In this document: in pieces, positions 23,266-35,445 of the stretch
How the letters are laid out: the number at the start of each line of letters is the position of its first letter
Position numbering within the stretch: the stretch's first letter is position 1
Position numbers and translations under genes: made by a program
Source of the DNA: Tolypeutes matacus
Taxonomy: Eukaryota > Chordata > Mammalia > Cingulata > Chlamyphoridae
NCBI GenBank assembly: GCA_026826555.1
Contig: JAKSZT010053881.1
Coordinates: forward strand, 3,844,210-3,908,209
DNA: 64,000 nucleotides
Direction of reading: 5' to 3'
Notes under the pieces: model-generated
The model's database searches: none
Seen by the model: the letters and a program-made list of their open reading frames with translations, nothing else
What the model was told of the DNA's origin: nothing

Positions 23266-26200
23266 CAACTTGGCACTCCTGACATCTCTAATGACACACA
23301 GCTTTACAGTCGTCTTTAAGCAGTTTATTATAGTGTAAGTAGTTTATCAATTATGCACCATGCTGATACACAATTACCATTACTCTCTCTGTGCCCATGT
23401 CCTTTTTCAAAATTGTCAACAATCTCAATATATCTTTATTTTCAGTAAAATAAGATAGTATAAATCATTCTATTTTCTAATCCTATTTGAAAAATTAATC
23501 TGAAAGTAAAATTGTTTCTTTAAATTGTAGCTTACAACAGCTAAAAAAGGCACTCAGATTTCTAAGTTATGGAGAAATAAAACCCAAAAATAATGTTATA
23601 GAAAGAAAATTACTTTAATTAGGCATTTTGGACACAGCTTTAGATCTAATCTTCCTGAAAAGTGATTTAAATTGAACATCTTCTTGTATTTAATCTCAGA
23701 GAAGCCAAATCAGATTACCTAAAATCTTCTCTAGGTATAATCAAACATTTATGAGGTAACTGAAAAATAAGATGAGTTCAACAAATCTTACATGGAAATC
23801 TGTCTCGTTATTTTTCTTTTCACAACTCATGTTCTTGGGACAAAATAATATATGACATGTTGAGATTCATATACCATTAGTTAATGACTCATTTGTCATT
23901 TGATAATTAAATTATTTCTAGCACTTAAGTAAAAATGAAGACTGCTTGTGCCATGTTTTGACAAAACATTATACACTATAATATTTTGAAATAATTGCTC
24001 AGCAAAATATGACATGTGAATGCTTTATTTAATTGCATTTACTCCTCTATCAGTTATTCAAAAGCTTTAACACATTTCTTAGTGAACCTTCCACATTCAG
24101 CAGCAAGTAACCTTTTAGCCCAGCTCATAAATTAATGTTTTGACAAGCATTTTAAAAGGCCAAGTAGGTAAATTTATTAGGAAACAATGCAGGATAAAAC
24201 TTAAAAGTCTTTGAACAGGTATAATGATTTTATTTTTCACTGACTATATTGGAAGAAGGTTTGGTAAGGCCCATTATATGAAAAATCCCTCATAACTAAT
24301 ATTAAAATCTAGGTACTAATTCTCTAGCTATCCAAATAAGAAATTCAGAAGGAGCTTGGAATTGGAAAATCACTGTGTCCAATATTTCTAATGTCCAGCT
24401 GACTGCTACTACCTCTGTTATGTATAGTGTGTATCATGCTATCTTTCTCCACTCCCTGAAACTGTGTAATACACTAACTATGACTATTGACCTGTAGTCT
24501 TTGGAAATTAAGAGAAAGGGGGTAAGCAAACCCAAATTAAATGGAATCTTAGACATTGGAGGGACAATCAAGAAAATGGTATCAACTAGCTTTCTTATGG
24601 TAGTCTCCTGACATATAACTAAGCGGATATTGGTTAACACAGAAATGGGCTTATATTGAACATTTGCCATGGATATATATCACTTGATCATTATTAACAT
24701 CAGCATTGTTTTTTGGTATCTTGTGTTCAATATTTCCATAAGTAGGCTAAGACTAGGTACTCTGCTCCTATATTCATGTGGCTATAAATTTGAAATACTA
24801 AAGTAGCAAAGCTTTTAAACTAAGATTTCTTATTTATTTAAAGCATAATGTAAGTACATAAAAATCAACATAGACTTCCATGCTTTAACTTTGATAAAAA
24901 TTAATATAAATTTTCTTATTTCTACTGTTAGATATTTGTTTTTTGTATCACCTTCCATAAGCCAGTCTGCTTGATACTCAGTTATTACTGTAGAAATATT
25001 ATTGTGGTAATGTGAATTGACTTCAGTATATTGTGTGCATATCTTAATAAATGTTCTGTGTGGTTCTGGTCAGAATGTAGGTATATTTACATAATATTAA
25101 TCAAGCATTTGTTTTTAGCATCTGGAAAAGGGCAGTAAAAATTGGGTACATGTATTTGTCACACAAATTTGCTACTGACTGCTTCTAATACAAATCACTA
25201 CCCTGGAAATTGTCAAGGTTAAATATAAATCCAATTGCTTTTCTTTTAAAAGCATACTTATGTTATATTTTAATATATTTAGGGATTCTGATTCATTTGT
25301 AGATTGTGGGTTTATTTTGTGTGTACCATAGTAGTTCTCTGCATTCTTTGTTTAATTGTTTCCTGCATCTAGTTTGGAAACCCTGAATTTATTTTTAATT
25401 TGAAAAATTACTTTACAATTTTGTCTGGTTTGCATTTATTTGGTTTTAAACAAGCTAGGTACATTTTGGAAGGAAGACTCTTTCAAAAGTGCTTTAAAGA
25501 ACATAACTGTTCATTCATTCAGTAGACTGCTTACCATGTTCTAGATTATGGGTTGTTTCTACCCATGAAAAATTCAGTCTCCTGAGGGAGGCACAATTAA
25601 CATACAATACAAATTCTAAAATGGAAGTTTGGATTAGTTATTTTATATATTATAAAGCCAGGTTTCATTTCAGTTATTAAACTACTTTTGGAATTTGGCA
25701 ACATTATTAAATGTTCTTAGGTATCTACATAGGCTTCTTGAAACTCACTCCTTGAAGACTATATTTTTAAGAAATCTTTTCAACACTAGGTCTGAGATAG
25801 TATTCTCAGTTCATTTTGTTCCCTCCTGTAAATGAAAAAAACTTCTTCCCTTATCTGCTCAGGTTAATGGGATTGTTGAACTGAAGTCACCTCATTTGAA
25901 CAAAGGCTAACCAAGCCTAAAGCACTCGTTCTGTATATAGGGACTGGGAGTTGGTATTGATGTGTTTGAGGTTTTCCAGGCTCCTCTCCTGCCCATCTTT
26001 CATTGAATCAGATAGAAAATGGTACTTATACCCCTTGATTAGTTTTTCAGGTAGCTTCCTGAAATTAGAGAAGAAAATTGGTCTCAAGATGTTAGGAATA
26101 GACAGAAAATGAATTTGGAGCAGTCAGAGTAGACTTTAATAAGCCACATTTTAAATAGATAGCTTTTCTACTTAGAGTTACTTGTTTTTGATTTTGCAAA

Positions 26201-27762
26201 TCCTTGATGGTTTTACTTAAAAGGTAATCAACACATTTCAAATATTAAGGTTATAATAATGAATGCTGTGGTAAGTATTAAAATAATTGAAACAGAATTG
26301 TTGGTTTACTTGATACCATTGTCATTCTAAAGTTAAATCACTAAATTCTAACTCATTTTACATCACTGCAGAGTATCTACCAGTTTAACCCCAAATATTT
26401 GTGGGAACAGTTTAAAATTTTTTAAGTAATTTTAATTTAATTAATTTTACTTTTTAAAATGTTATTTTAAAAATTATAGCTTCCCTCAGTACACAAAAGA
26501 TTTGAGTCAATTTAACAGGAAAATAAAAAGCAATCTAGACTAAAAAAAATTAGAGTAGGAAAATCAAGGTGAAGGGAAAAAAATGAATGCAAATATGTAA
26601 ACCATAAAGGCACATTGTTTATTATAAATAGGTTTTAAGAAAATAAAGGCATCTAGAAATTTAAGAAATGGCTGTTGCATTAATTATATTAGGTGTTATG
26701 TACAGTATTAAGTGTACTAGATTATCTGCTTAGAATTAGAAACATATCAACAAATATTTGCCGCCTAATGAATATAAGGGACTTTGGGTTTGAGGATATG
26801 TAGTTATAAAATGATGTGAGTTGGTCCATGGAATAATATAATGACCAGGATTTTCTTTTAGTGCCTATCATATGTCCAGTGCTATTTTAGCCACCTGTGT
26901 GAAGATTGGTACAAAATATATATTCATGTGCTATGTAAGTAAAATGAAAATACTAGATAACTAAAATGTTAGGTCAACTAAAACATACTAAGACTGGTAA
27001 GTTTTACCTTTACTATTCAGTAAACAGAAAATAACTGTAATTGCATTAACATTTTATGTGTGATACTAAAGAAATCCAATGTCTTAGGTTATCTGTGTCA
27101 TAATATAATTAATGGAGCTCAGATTGCATCAGAAATGAGCCATATGTGAATATTGCTATGTGAATATTACTTTATGAATGTTATTAAACCAATAGCAAGA
27201 AAATATTATATAAATATGTATAACCATAAAGAACTTATATCCAACTTTATAGTTTACAAAAACTTTTATATGCATTGTCTCATATTAAGAAAATGTTGGA
27301 CTTAGGGAGGGATTTGATAGCTTATGTATGGTCCCAAGTTACTTCTTTTTCTCTCTTAATGAGAGAGTCTATGCCAGCACTTAAGAGTTGATGTCACCAA
27401 GCTTGATGATAGGTACACTGTTCTAATAAATCAATTGCCTTAGTAATTCTTAGCTTAGTAAAGTTTACTTCTAAGAATTCCACAGAACTCTTGACTCTCC
27501 TCACTCAAAATACCAGCAAGAATCTAGGATATCAATTCCTGTCTCCTGCCTCCTGCCCCCCCTCTCATCCTGATTTTATTTGTGGCTTCTCTACCTCAGG
27601 TTTGTTGTTGCCAGTTGATTATTGCACAGTGAAAATGAGCCTCAACTCTTCTCTCAAGTGTACAATGCTATTAATCAGAATAGATTTTTCTTCCCATTTC
27701 CTCTAGGCTTAATTTTTAAGTATCTTTTCTTGTGTTTGAAGTCCTAACTTCCTCTGATAGTT
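23266..27762. other. long mostly unique AT-rich stretch
   Basis: About 4.5 kb without a recognised gene or young transposon. Fragments of the ancient repeat seen near 3.72 kb may lie at about 25510-25610 and 26745-26800. About 23600-24180 is repeat-free and rich in homeodomain-type TAAT/ATTA words, a possible conserved element. A 78-codon minus-strand frame at 24434-24670 has no recognisable similarity. Confidence 0.45.
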
Positions 27763-27770
27763 AACTGACA

Positions 27771-27987
27771 GGGGAGTGGATGTGGCTCAAGAGGTTGAGC
27801 GCCTGCTTCCCACATGGGAGGTCCCGGGTTCGGTCCCCAGTGCCTCCTATAAACAAAAAAGAAAACAAATGAAAAAACTAACTTGGGGGAGCTGATGTGG
27901 CTCAGTGTTTGTGCACCGGTTTCCCACATGTGAGGTCCTGGGTTCAATCCCTAGCCCTGGCACTAAAAAAATATATAGTAATAAAAA
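27771..27987 (+). mobile_element. dimeric tRNA-derived SINE
   Basis: The first monomer starts ggggagtggatgtggctcaa; an A-rich linker lies at about 27850-27885; the second starts gggggagctgatgtggctca. B boxes are near 27822-27833 and 27938-27949. Flanks aactgaca (27763-27770) and aattgaca (27988-27995) form a short TSD. Confidence 0.88.
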
Positions 27988-28214
27988 ATTGACAGTCTTC
28001 ACCCTGGCTAATATTCCCCCTTTGGAAATTGTGTCTGTTTATAATTTTTCTCTTTTATAATATACATTTCAGTTCAAGGAACCTGAACCACCTGTTACTG
28101 GCAGACTTACAGCAAGCTCTTTTTGCCTTTTGGCAAGCTTAGTCTGCAGGTATCCCAACTGATACCATCCATCAACATTGCATTCTTCAATTCCGTAAAC
28201 AACAGATATCGTCA

Positions 28215-28395
28215 AGCATTTATTATATGCCAGGCTCTGGACTATAGGCTTGGGTTATAAAGATAAAACAGACATGCTTGTTACTGCCCTTAAGGAACTC
28301 CTCTGATGGGGAAGGCAGACATGTAAGTAGTGGATAAATATAAAGTGTGTTGTATTATCATCTAGATGGAAACAAAGTATTGTAACTTAATGCAT
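28215..28395 (+). repeat. ancient mammalian interspersed repeat, family unresolved
   Basis: Reads 'aagcatttattatatgccaggctctgg...gggttataaagataaaacagacatg...ctgcccttaaggaactcc', the same old family as the copy at 10985-11265. Confidence 0.45.
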
Positions 28396-28663
28396 AGAGG
28401 AAGTATGCCTTCAAGGAAATGAGATTTGAGCTGAACGTTCAGGATTGAGTAGGAGGTTTAGAAGGTCTTTCTAGGACTAGGGAACAATATACAGAATGGA
28501 AGGAACCATACAAAGTTATTGTAACCAGGGAACAGGGAGAAATCCACTGAGAAGGAAACTGAGATGTATAAACTGGGAATGGTAGTTTTGGGTTAGATTG
28601 CTAAAGACTTTATGTGCCAAACTAAGGAATTTGGATCTTTCATCTTGTGGCATCAAGAGGGTT

Positions 28664-28687
28664 TTGTTGTTGTTGTTGTTGTTGTTA
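28664..28687. repeat. (GTT)n microsatellite
   Basis: Seven to eight GTT units. Confidence 0.85.
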
Positions 28688-28902
28688 TTTTAAATAGGAT
28701 AAAACAATAAGCTCTTTTGGGGGGGGGTAAAATTCTAACTCCCTTGTGGAGTTAAGTACAGAGTTACTGCTTTAGGGGAAGTGTTGCAAAATCCAAGTTA
28801 GATTTGATAAAAATCGAGATTATGACAGTGACCTTATGGTTAGAAAGATAGGATTTGACAAGGATTTCTGGGATGAAGCCAAGAATTGGTGATTTAATGA
28901 AA

Positions 28903-28903
<1 letters not shown>

Positions 28904-28949
<46 letters not shown>
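28904..28949. repeat. (AG)n microsatellite, about 22 units
   Basis: Uninterrupted AG dinucleotides over about 46 bp. Likely length-polymorphic. Confidence 0.97.
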
Positions 28950-28952
<3 letters not shown>

Positions 28953-29224
28953 TGATTAAAGGGTACCCTGTTATACCGTAGGAGATTACTAGGTTAAGGC
29001 AAATGGTGATAACATATAGATGTAGTCAAATACAAAGAGTTCCCAAAATACAAAAAAAAATGGTTTTGTTCTGGAAAATTTGTTAGTTATTTGTAATTCA
29101 GCATTTGTTTTCCTATGGAAATTGCATTTAACCAATAGTATCAACTCACCTGGAAAACTAACTGCTGTTGATATTAATTGTAACATAGGAAAATGGGATA
29201 GACAGAAACCAGAAACTTTTCTTT

Positions 29225-29365
29225 ACCCATAGCTTAGGGACATATCTCAACTCTGCCCTTATCAGCCACAGTATCTTGAACAAGCTCCTATACCTCTCCA
29301 TGGTATAGTTTCCTCATTTATAAAATAAAGATAAGAATAGTAACTGCCTTGTAGGATTGTTAAGA
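29225..29365 (+). mobile_element. MIR SINE fragment
   Basis: Contains 'ttgaacaagctcctatacctctcc...gtttcctcatttataaaataaag', then 'ctgccttgtaggattgttaaga', the MIR core in plus orientation. Confidence 0.75.
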
Positions 29366-30440
29366 CTTTTGAGGAAATGTTTTGGCAAGGTAGTGTCTTG
29401 ATAATAACCAAGTGAGATTAACAAAATTACCCTGCACAAAAAAAATAGGAGGTGTAGAAATAGCAAGTCCTATAATAGAAGAACTTTTCAGGCTTCTGTA
29501 AGTCTATTACAGAGAAATACTCTTGTTAATGTCCAGTATATGAATAGCAAATCATTCTGAACATAGAACAGAGATCCAGAACTTCCTATTAGCCTGTCCC
29601 ATCACAATACCATTTCAGTATGTTTTTGTTCAGTTACTTATCATTTTTTACCAAAATCATATCCTGTTTTCTTAATACATTTGAAAAGTTTGGTTCTATA
29701 CACATGTCCTCTTTCCTTTTCATTCCTCAATTCACTCATCAAATAATACAATTGGAACATTGTCTATTGTTAATTTATAGGACAACCATCTGTCTTATCT
29801 AACAAAATCAGCATAATTTAATATCATAATTCAATTTCATATTGAGCCCTTCTAACAGTAGACAAGAATTTTTCTTATTTGGTAACACAACAGTCTGGAG
29901 CCAAAGGTAGTTTGTCAAAATGGCAGATTTAGGTCCACAGTATGTGTACCTTGGGGAATTGATGCTCTAACTTTCCTCTTTATATGCATGGTTTTGGAAA
30001 TGCACATAGCATACCTAGGACAAAATAATTTATTTATATTTTGAAATGGTTGAGGAAGGTTAACTTGAAATCTTAATTCATTTTTTTGTATCTGCATAGT
30101 AATATACAATTATCAAAGTTTAATCAGTATGTGTTCAACCATTAATTCATCACTAATTGATTCACATGTCTACATTATCTTACAATGACTTCAGAGGCTA
30201 GAAACTGCCAGTAATGCTTACAAGTTTTGTACATTTTTTTCTTTATTTGAGGATTATTTCTCCATCAGTAATTCACATTTCTTCTGGCCCTTATATTTAA
30301 ATCATATATTTTCCTATCACTATCAACATGCATTTTGCAAAATGGAATTTTGGAACAGCTATTTAGTATAACTTTACTCTGCAATACCTTATTTTGCTAT
30401 CAGTTTTTTGTTAGATGTTTTCTAGAAGGGTATTTGGAAG
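29366..30440. other. unique AT-rich stretch
   Basis: Nothing recognised. Confidence 0.5.
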
Positions 30441-30442
30441 AT

Positions 30443-30838
30443 GTGTGGTACAACAGATATTCCTAATCTTAACCTGTGTTCTTGTGGGTGTGAACCCATT
30501 TATAAACAGGATTCTTTGAAGATGGGCCTTAATCCCAATTACTGGAGTCCTTTATAAGCAGAAGAAATTCAAGTTCAGATGCAGTGAGTCAGAAAAGACC
30601 CTAAGAAGAAGCTGGAAATCAGCAGAAACTAGAAGAGCAAGACACAAGGAGAGAAGGTGCCATGTGACAGAAGGGAGAGATGTAAGCCAAGCACCAGAAT
30701 ACTACAGACTTTGGGGAGAAAGCATGGCCTTGCTGACACCTTGAATTTGGTCTTCTAGCATCTGAAACCATGAGCCCAGTGTTGCTCAAGACAACCCATT
30801 GAATGGTATTTGTTACAGCACCTCTTGCAAACTAAGAC
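30443..30838 (+). mobile_element. LTR, MaLR-like, family B, partly deleted
   Basis: Shares ordered words with the copy at 60268-60726 (reverse orientation): 'ggtgtgaacccatttataaac', 'actggagtcctttataagcag', 'gccatgtgacagaag', 'tgaatggtatttgtta' and an end like gcaaactaagaca. It starts TGTGG and ends ACA. A central section is shorter than in the other copy. Boundaries and TSD are uncertain. Confidence 0.7.
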
Positions 30839-30841
30839 AGG

Positions 30842-31824
30842 GATGCTTTAAAGTGGCCCATCTTACTGTAATTTAAAATTTCTGGTTTGTTAGTAGTACA
30901 GTTTTGAATTTTCATCATAAAGTTGAAAATTAAAGCCAGTGAAAAGTAATTTATTCCTTTTTGCAATAAGAGCCAAGGTTTTTCTAGTTATTATATCTTT
31001 ATTTAACTCAGAATTTCATGCAAAATGTGCCTACCACTGTGGATAGTCCCACTAAAAAACACAGAATGGCATAGCTTCCAGGAACCTTAGCTTATCATGA
31101 GTGATATTTAATCTTAGGGAGCATTACTTTTTTACCTCCTATTGGAAAGCTAGATGGGAGAAGTGAGTTTTAGAGAAGATGGTCTAATGCAGTTGTTTTC
31201 CAAATTAATCAGTTAATTCCTCACTCTTGTTCTGTTTGTTTCTCTCCTTTCCTCTCCCTCCATTCCTCTCATCCTTTCTCTACACTTCCCCTCTTCCCTT
31301 CTTCCCCCTCTCCAGTAGAATTATTTTTCCAGTAAAATTTCACAGAATCACAGTGCAATCATTATTATGATTATATATACATATAATAAAGTACATATAT
31401 ATGTATTTAATGTATATTACATGCACATATTTGCTTATTTAAAAAAATAATTTGGCTTATACACTGGTAAATAAAGGGATGATGTCAGTATAATATGGAA
31501 GTAGAGTTGGTTTATAATGGCATTTCCCAGCACCTCCAAGTTACAGCAACTGAATGCAAAACACACTAAATTGAAAGCTGCACCTGAATGCCTGCAACCC
31601 ACTCTCCCCACCTCTACCTTTTGTCTCTGTTTGGTCACGTGCCATGTCTTAAGAGTGTTTATTCTCCTGGGCTCCATGATTTTTGTTCACTTTGCCTTTT
31701 TTTCCCCTTAACTCAGACCTTCCTATATCTCCTTCTGTCAAGATAACTTCACTTTTATTTGAAAAACAATGCCCTATATTTATTATAGTAATTATTAATT
31801 AGAAATTTAGCATGTCTTTTTTTT
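30842..31824. other. unique stretch with a pyrimidine tract
   Basis: Apart from the polypyrimidine tract at 31240-31312 and an AT-alternating run at about 31365-31425, nothing is recognised. Confidence 0.5.
31240..31312. repeat. polypyrimidine/polypurine tract
   Basis: About 73 bp with only a handful of purines (tttctctcctttcctctccc...cttcttccccctctcc). Could adopt triplex (H-DNA) structure; this is inference from composition. Confidence 0.8.
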
Positions 31825-31960
31825 TTCCTGTATCAGAGACATTGTGCATTTACAGATCAATCATGCATAATATACGGAATTTCCATATACTACCCTGTTG
31901 TTAACAGCTAACATTGTGTGGAACAGTAGTTATAATTTATGAAAGAACATTTTTATAATT
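31825..31960 (-). mobile_element. old L1 3'UTR fragment (possible)
   Basis: Plus-strand order 'gcatttacagatcaatcatgcataatatacggaatttccatatactaccctg' parallels the 3'UTR complements at 55.3 and 63.1 kb, but is quite diverged. Confidence 0.45.
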
Positions 31961-32181
31961 GTACTTTTAGCAACAGCCTGTGGTTGACCTAGCTGTCAGT
32001 TTCTAAACATCCATTCCATTTAATATTCCATAAAAGATAAGCATGTCTTTTCATTAGAGTTGTTAAGATGTTTGCTAGTTTTCTGGTTCAAAATTGCCTA
32101 GGTTTTGAGGCAATTTTGTATGAACCCTCTTTTTCTCCGCAGGCTAATTATTTATTATGTGTGACTTTATAGAACACGAAT

Positions 32182-32210
32182 CCCCCCCCCCCACGGCCCC
32201 CCACCGCCCC
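32182..32210 (-). other. G-quadruplex-capable C/G-run tract
   Basis: The plus strand has C runs of 11, 6 and 4 with short spacers, so the minus strand has matching G runs, long enough for a four-stack quadruplex. It is an isolated GC-rich spot in AT-rich DNA. Confidence 0.7.
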
Positions 32211-33159
32211 AGGAACTCAATATATTACTTATAGTACAAATGCCTATATATATAAACATAAAAGTAGAGTGGCTCTGATTTATGAAGGGGATTCAAATCC
32301 TACCTTGTCCTGCTTACCTTCCTGCCCTCTACCAATGTGTTCATCTCCTTGGATAAATTTGAGTTACTAAGAGAATATATATTTTGACCACATCACCCTA
32401 ATTTTCTGTAAAATTACTGAGTTGTACCTCAGTTTTATACTATCTATTGTTTTGTAGGTCTTTGGTAGAACCAGTTTTGTGAATTTTATTTCTTTATTTA
32501 CTGGCACGCTATTGTCCAGGACATTGTTCATTGCATTATGTAATTTTGCTTATGAAAAGTTTCTAAGAGGTTTGTTTTGGTGAAAATCTTCATCTTCCCT
32601 AAGGGAATTATATATTTTCTCATTTTTGTTAATGGAGATTTCTGTAAATAATTGAAATTTTTAATTGTCTTTGTTGCTTGGAAGCTTTACAATTATGGCA
32701 AGTATGCTGTCTCTTAAGGTTGACATCATAGTTGCTTTCTTTTTCTCAACTCACTTTTTTTCTTTTTTATGAATCTTATTACAGATGTCTTTTAATATTA
32801 AACTTATTCTTTGAAAACCAGGGTATAAAAACGTTCACTACATAAAAGTAAAAGAGTTGGAAGCAAAAAGACTCATTAGTAGGCTCTTTAAATAATCTGG
32901 ACATGAGGCATGAGGTTCTCTTTAGGGGCAAGGAATCGAATAGAGAGTTGTATTTCTAAATAAAGGCATTCTGGAGCTGTGGTCAAGAGAACTTGAGAAG
33001 AACTAACTTGAAGATAAAAAAGTGAGGAAGAGGAAAAAGTTCATGAAGATGGTACATTTATTATCTAACTACCTAAAATACAGGAGAAGAAACAGCATTG
33101 AAGACAAAGATACTAAATTTGCTTTAGACAAACTAAGTTTTGGTATTCAATGAAATGAT
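32211..33159. other. AT-rich stretch, possibly decayed L1
   Basis: Lies between two minus-strand L1-like pieces. About 32480-32760 has L1-ORF2-antisense composition but no diagnostic words. No gene seen. Confidence 0.4.
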
Positions 33160-33700
33160 AATTTGAGGACACCCCCTTTAATTTGTTACTTTAATAAATT
33201 ATACCGAGAGTTTTTTCTATTAGTGAATTATCCCACCGTTCATTCCTGATATAAACTCTATTTAGTCTTAATATATTATTATTGTTTTTGTTATTAACAT
33301 TACTGGATTTAATTTGCTAATGTTTTACTTAGGATTTTTACATCTGTGTTCATAAGAGATATTGTTCTATAAGGTTCTTTCTTTATATTGTATGTGTTTG
33401 ATTTTGTTATTAAGGTTGGTATAAGGTATTAAATGTCCTATAAAATGGGATTTCTTCTTTTATATACTGACTCTTTTTTTAAGATGGAGTTGATAAAACT
33501 TACTTGTAAAACCATCTGAACTTGATGCTTTTTGGGACAGAGTATAGGTTGGTGGTTGGTGGGAGGCTAGTGGAGATTTTTTACTACCTTTTGTTAGTTT
33601 CTCTAATGGTTATTGGTCTTCTCAGGTTTTGTTTTTCTTTTAGGGGTCAGTTTTCATCATTTGTAATTTCTTAGTAATTTGACCATTTCATATGGTATGT
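33160..33700 (-). mobile_element. old L1 ORF2 (reverse transcriptase region) relic
   Basis: The plus strand shows the complement of the RT region: 'cattcctgatataaactc', 'actggatttaatttgctaatgttttacttaggatttttacatctgtgttcataagagatattg'-like order, and 'accatctgaacttgatgctttt'. The same order appears in the younger L1 at about 58.1-58.5 kb. Frames are fully broken. Confidence 0.78.
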
Positions 33701-34022
33701 TATATTTAAAGTGTCTAAGAGTCAGGAACTTGGGAAAGAGGAGATGAAGATTTAGACAGCCTGGGAGTGAATGACATTTCTAGGCCAAGGCTAAAAAATT
33801 GAGAAGAGAACTAAGAACAAAATTTTCACCTGTGTAGCAGCCTATTTTTTTAAATTACCATTTCTTTTAATACTTATTGTATATTATAGTTTAACCATTA
33901 AAATCTGTATGTTATATGAACATGGCAAGGAGAAATGGCCACATTTAAATATTAGTTAATCATGCTTGGCAATACTTGGCAGGCATGTTAGCAAAAGGGA
34001 ATGGAGATAGTTATTTGCATGC

Positions 34023-34050
34023 TTTTTTTTTTTTTTTTTTTTTTTTTTTT
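34023..34050. repeat. T28 homopolymer
   Basis: A 28-nt T run with no recognisable SINE or L1 body on either side. Probably an orphan retroposon tail or slippage tract. Confidence 0.9.
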
Positions 34051-34419
34051 GACAAGTATGTCTTTTTCCTTGGCTTAGCCTAAGTTTTAGAAGAAAAACG
34101 GGCCCCAAACAAGAATTTTTACATTTTCTATCTTATCAATCTGTCCTCTACAAAAAGTGTCTTAAATAGGAATTGTTCCTTCATTATAAAATTAGGAAAA
34201 CTGAGGTCAAAAAAATGAATTTTTATCTAAAATCTTCCTGTCCTTGACTTGTTCACTTACATCTTTTGTTTTGTTTCCCAAAGTAAAATGTATAGTAATT
34301 TGGAATTGCAGCTGAGTGTACCAGTCATCAATTTATTACCTCTTAACTCCATAATTACCCTTCATTGACTACTCTGGGAAAATAGAGGTGGACACTTTAA
34401 ATACTTTTCCTCTGTTAGA

Positions 34420-35078
34420 TGGCAGAATATTAAGCATTGTCAGTTGTAGGTACTGGAAAGATATTGAAGGAGGAAGGGACCTTCTTTCTTGGTTTTGGAG
34501 TGCTTGCAGTTCTGTGCCTCCTGCAGTACACAGAGTTTAGCAACACCCAATAGCCAGTAGCTCCCCACACCCCATACCTGTACTCCCTTCCCCCATGGTA
34601 GTTTTGTGGGAGAGTGCTTCTGCTGCCTATAGCACTTGCAACTTTGATGTCTGGCTCCTGCTGCACGTGGAAATCAGCAGCACCTAGCAGCCAGCAACTT
34701 CAGAATGATTTACAGGGGAGTGCCTCTAGCAAGACATCTCCCCATGAACAACTTTCCTTGACACCCTAGAGGATGGATTTCCAGCAAGTTCTTCTGGTGC
34801 AGCATCATAGTGAGCCATCACTGTGTCCTTTACAATGTCTGAATCTTAGCCAGGGGTGGGACCTGGGAGGTTCTTCTTTAGTAGTACTCTTATTTCAGTC
34901 CTAGGGGTAGTGGCTACTCCTTATATCTGCATGTCTATATTCTTTAGAGTTCTCTTTATTTCTTAGTAGCCAATCTCTTGTTATTCTAATCCTGTTACAG
35001 TTAGTAGTTCAAAATTAAATTTTCCCCATTCAAATTGTTGGGTGGTTTCTAATTCCTGATTGGACCTTGACTGAGTCA
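34420..35078 (+). mobile_element. LTR, ERVL-like, unassigned family
   Basis: A 659-bp block, richer in GC than its flanks, starts TGGCAGAATA and ends 'cctgattggaccttgactgagtca', a typical ERVL-type LTR 3' end. Upstream of it is 'aaaattaaattttcc' with a possible AATTAAA signal. Flanks ttaga and ttgta agree in only three of five bases, so ends are approximate. Confidence 0.55.
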
Positions 35079-35324
35079 TTGTATTGTGTAAAATGCTTGG
35101 AGTTTGTATATAAATAACTAATTAAGGTGTTTCTTTTGATTGCATTCTGGAGCACATAGTCTGGAATATACTTCATTAGAATGTTAGTTTTGATGTTTGT
35201 ATTGATTTTCAAAGCTGAAAGTTTAGCTTTGTATATATCAGCAATGTAATCTGATATCATGTGGTTGACAGATTAGGCATCCATCTACTAATGAGCTTAA
35301 AAAACCCTCCATGGAATTAAAATT

Positions 35325-35445
35325 ACTTTGAAGTATATAGTACTTTGCATAAATCTATTATTTCCTTAGTACTTTTATGAAGTAGGTGGCAAGTATCATC
35401 ACCCAATTTTCTGTGAGAAGAAACTAAAACTGTCAAAGGGTTCTC
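35325..35445 (-). mobile_element. MIR SINE fragment
   Basis: The plus strand reads 'gtactttgcataaatctattatttcc...gaagtaggtggcaagtatcatcacccaattttctgtgagaagaaac', the MIR core complement (tattattatccccattttacagatgagg). Confidence 0.6.

Noticed and set aside
24434..24670. 78-codon minus-strand frame
   Set aside because: No recognisable motif and no repeat or gene context. Length is within chance for this much AT-rich DNA.
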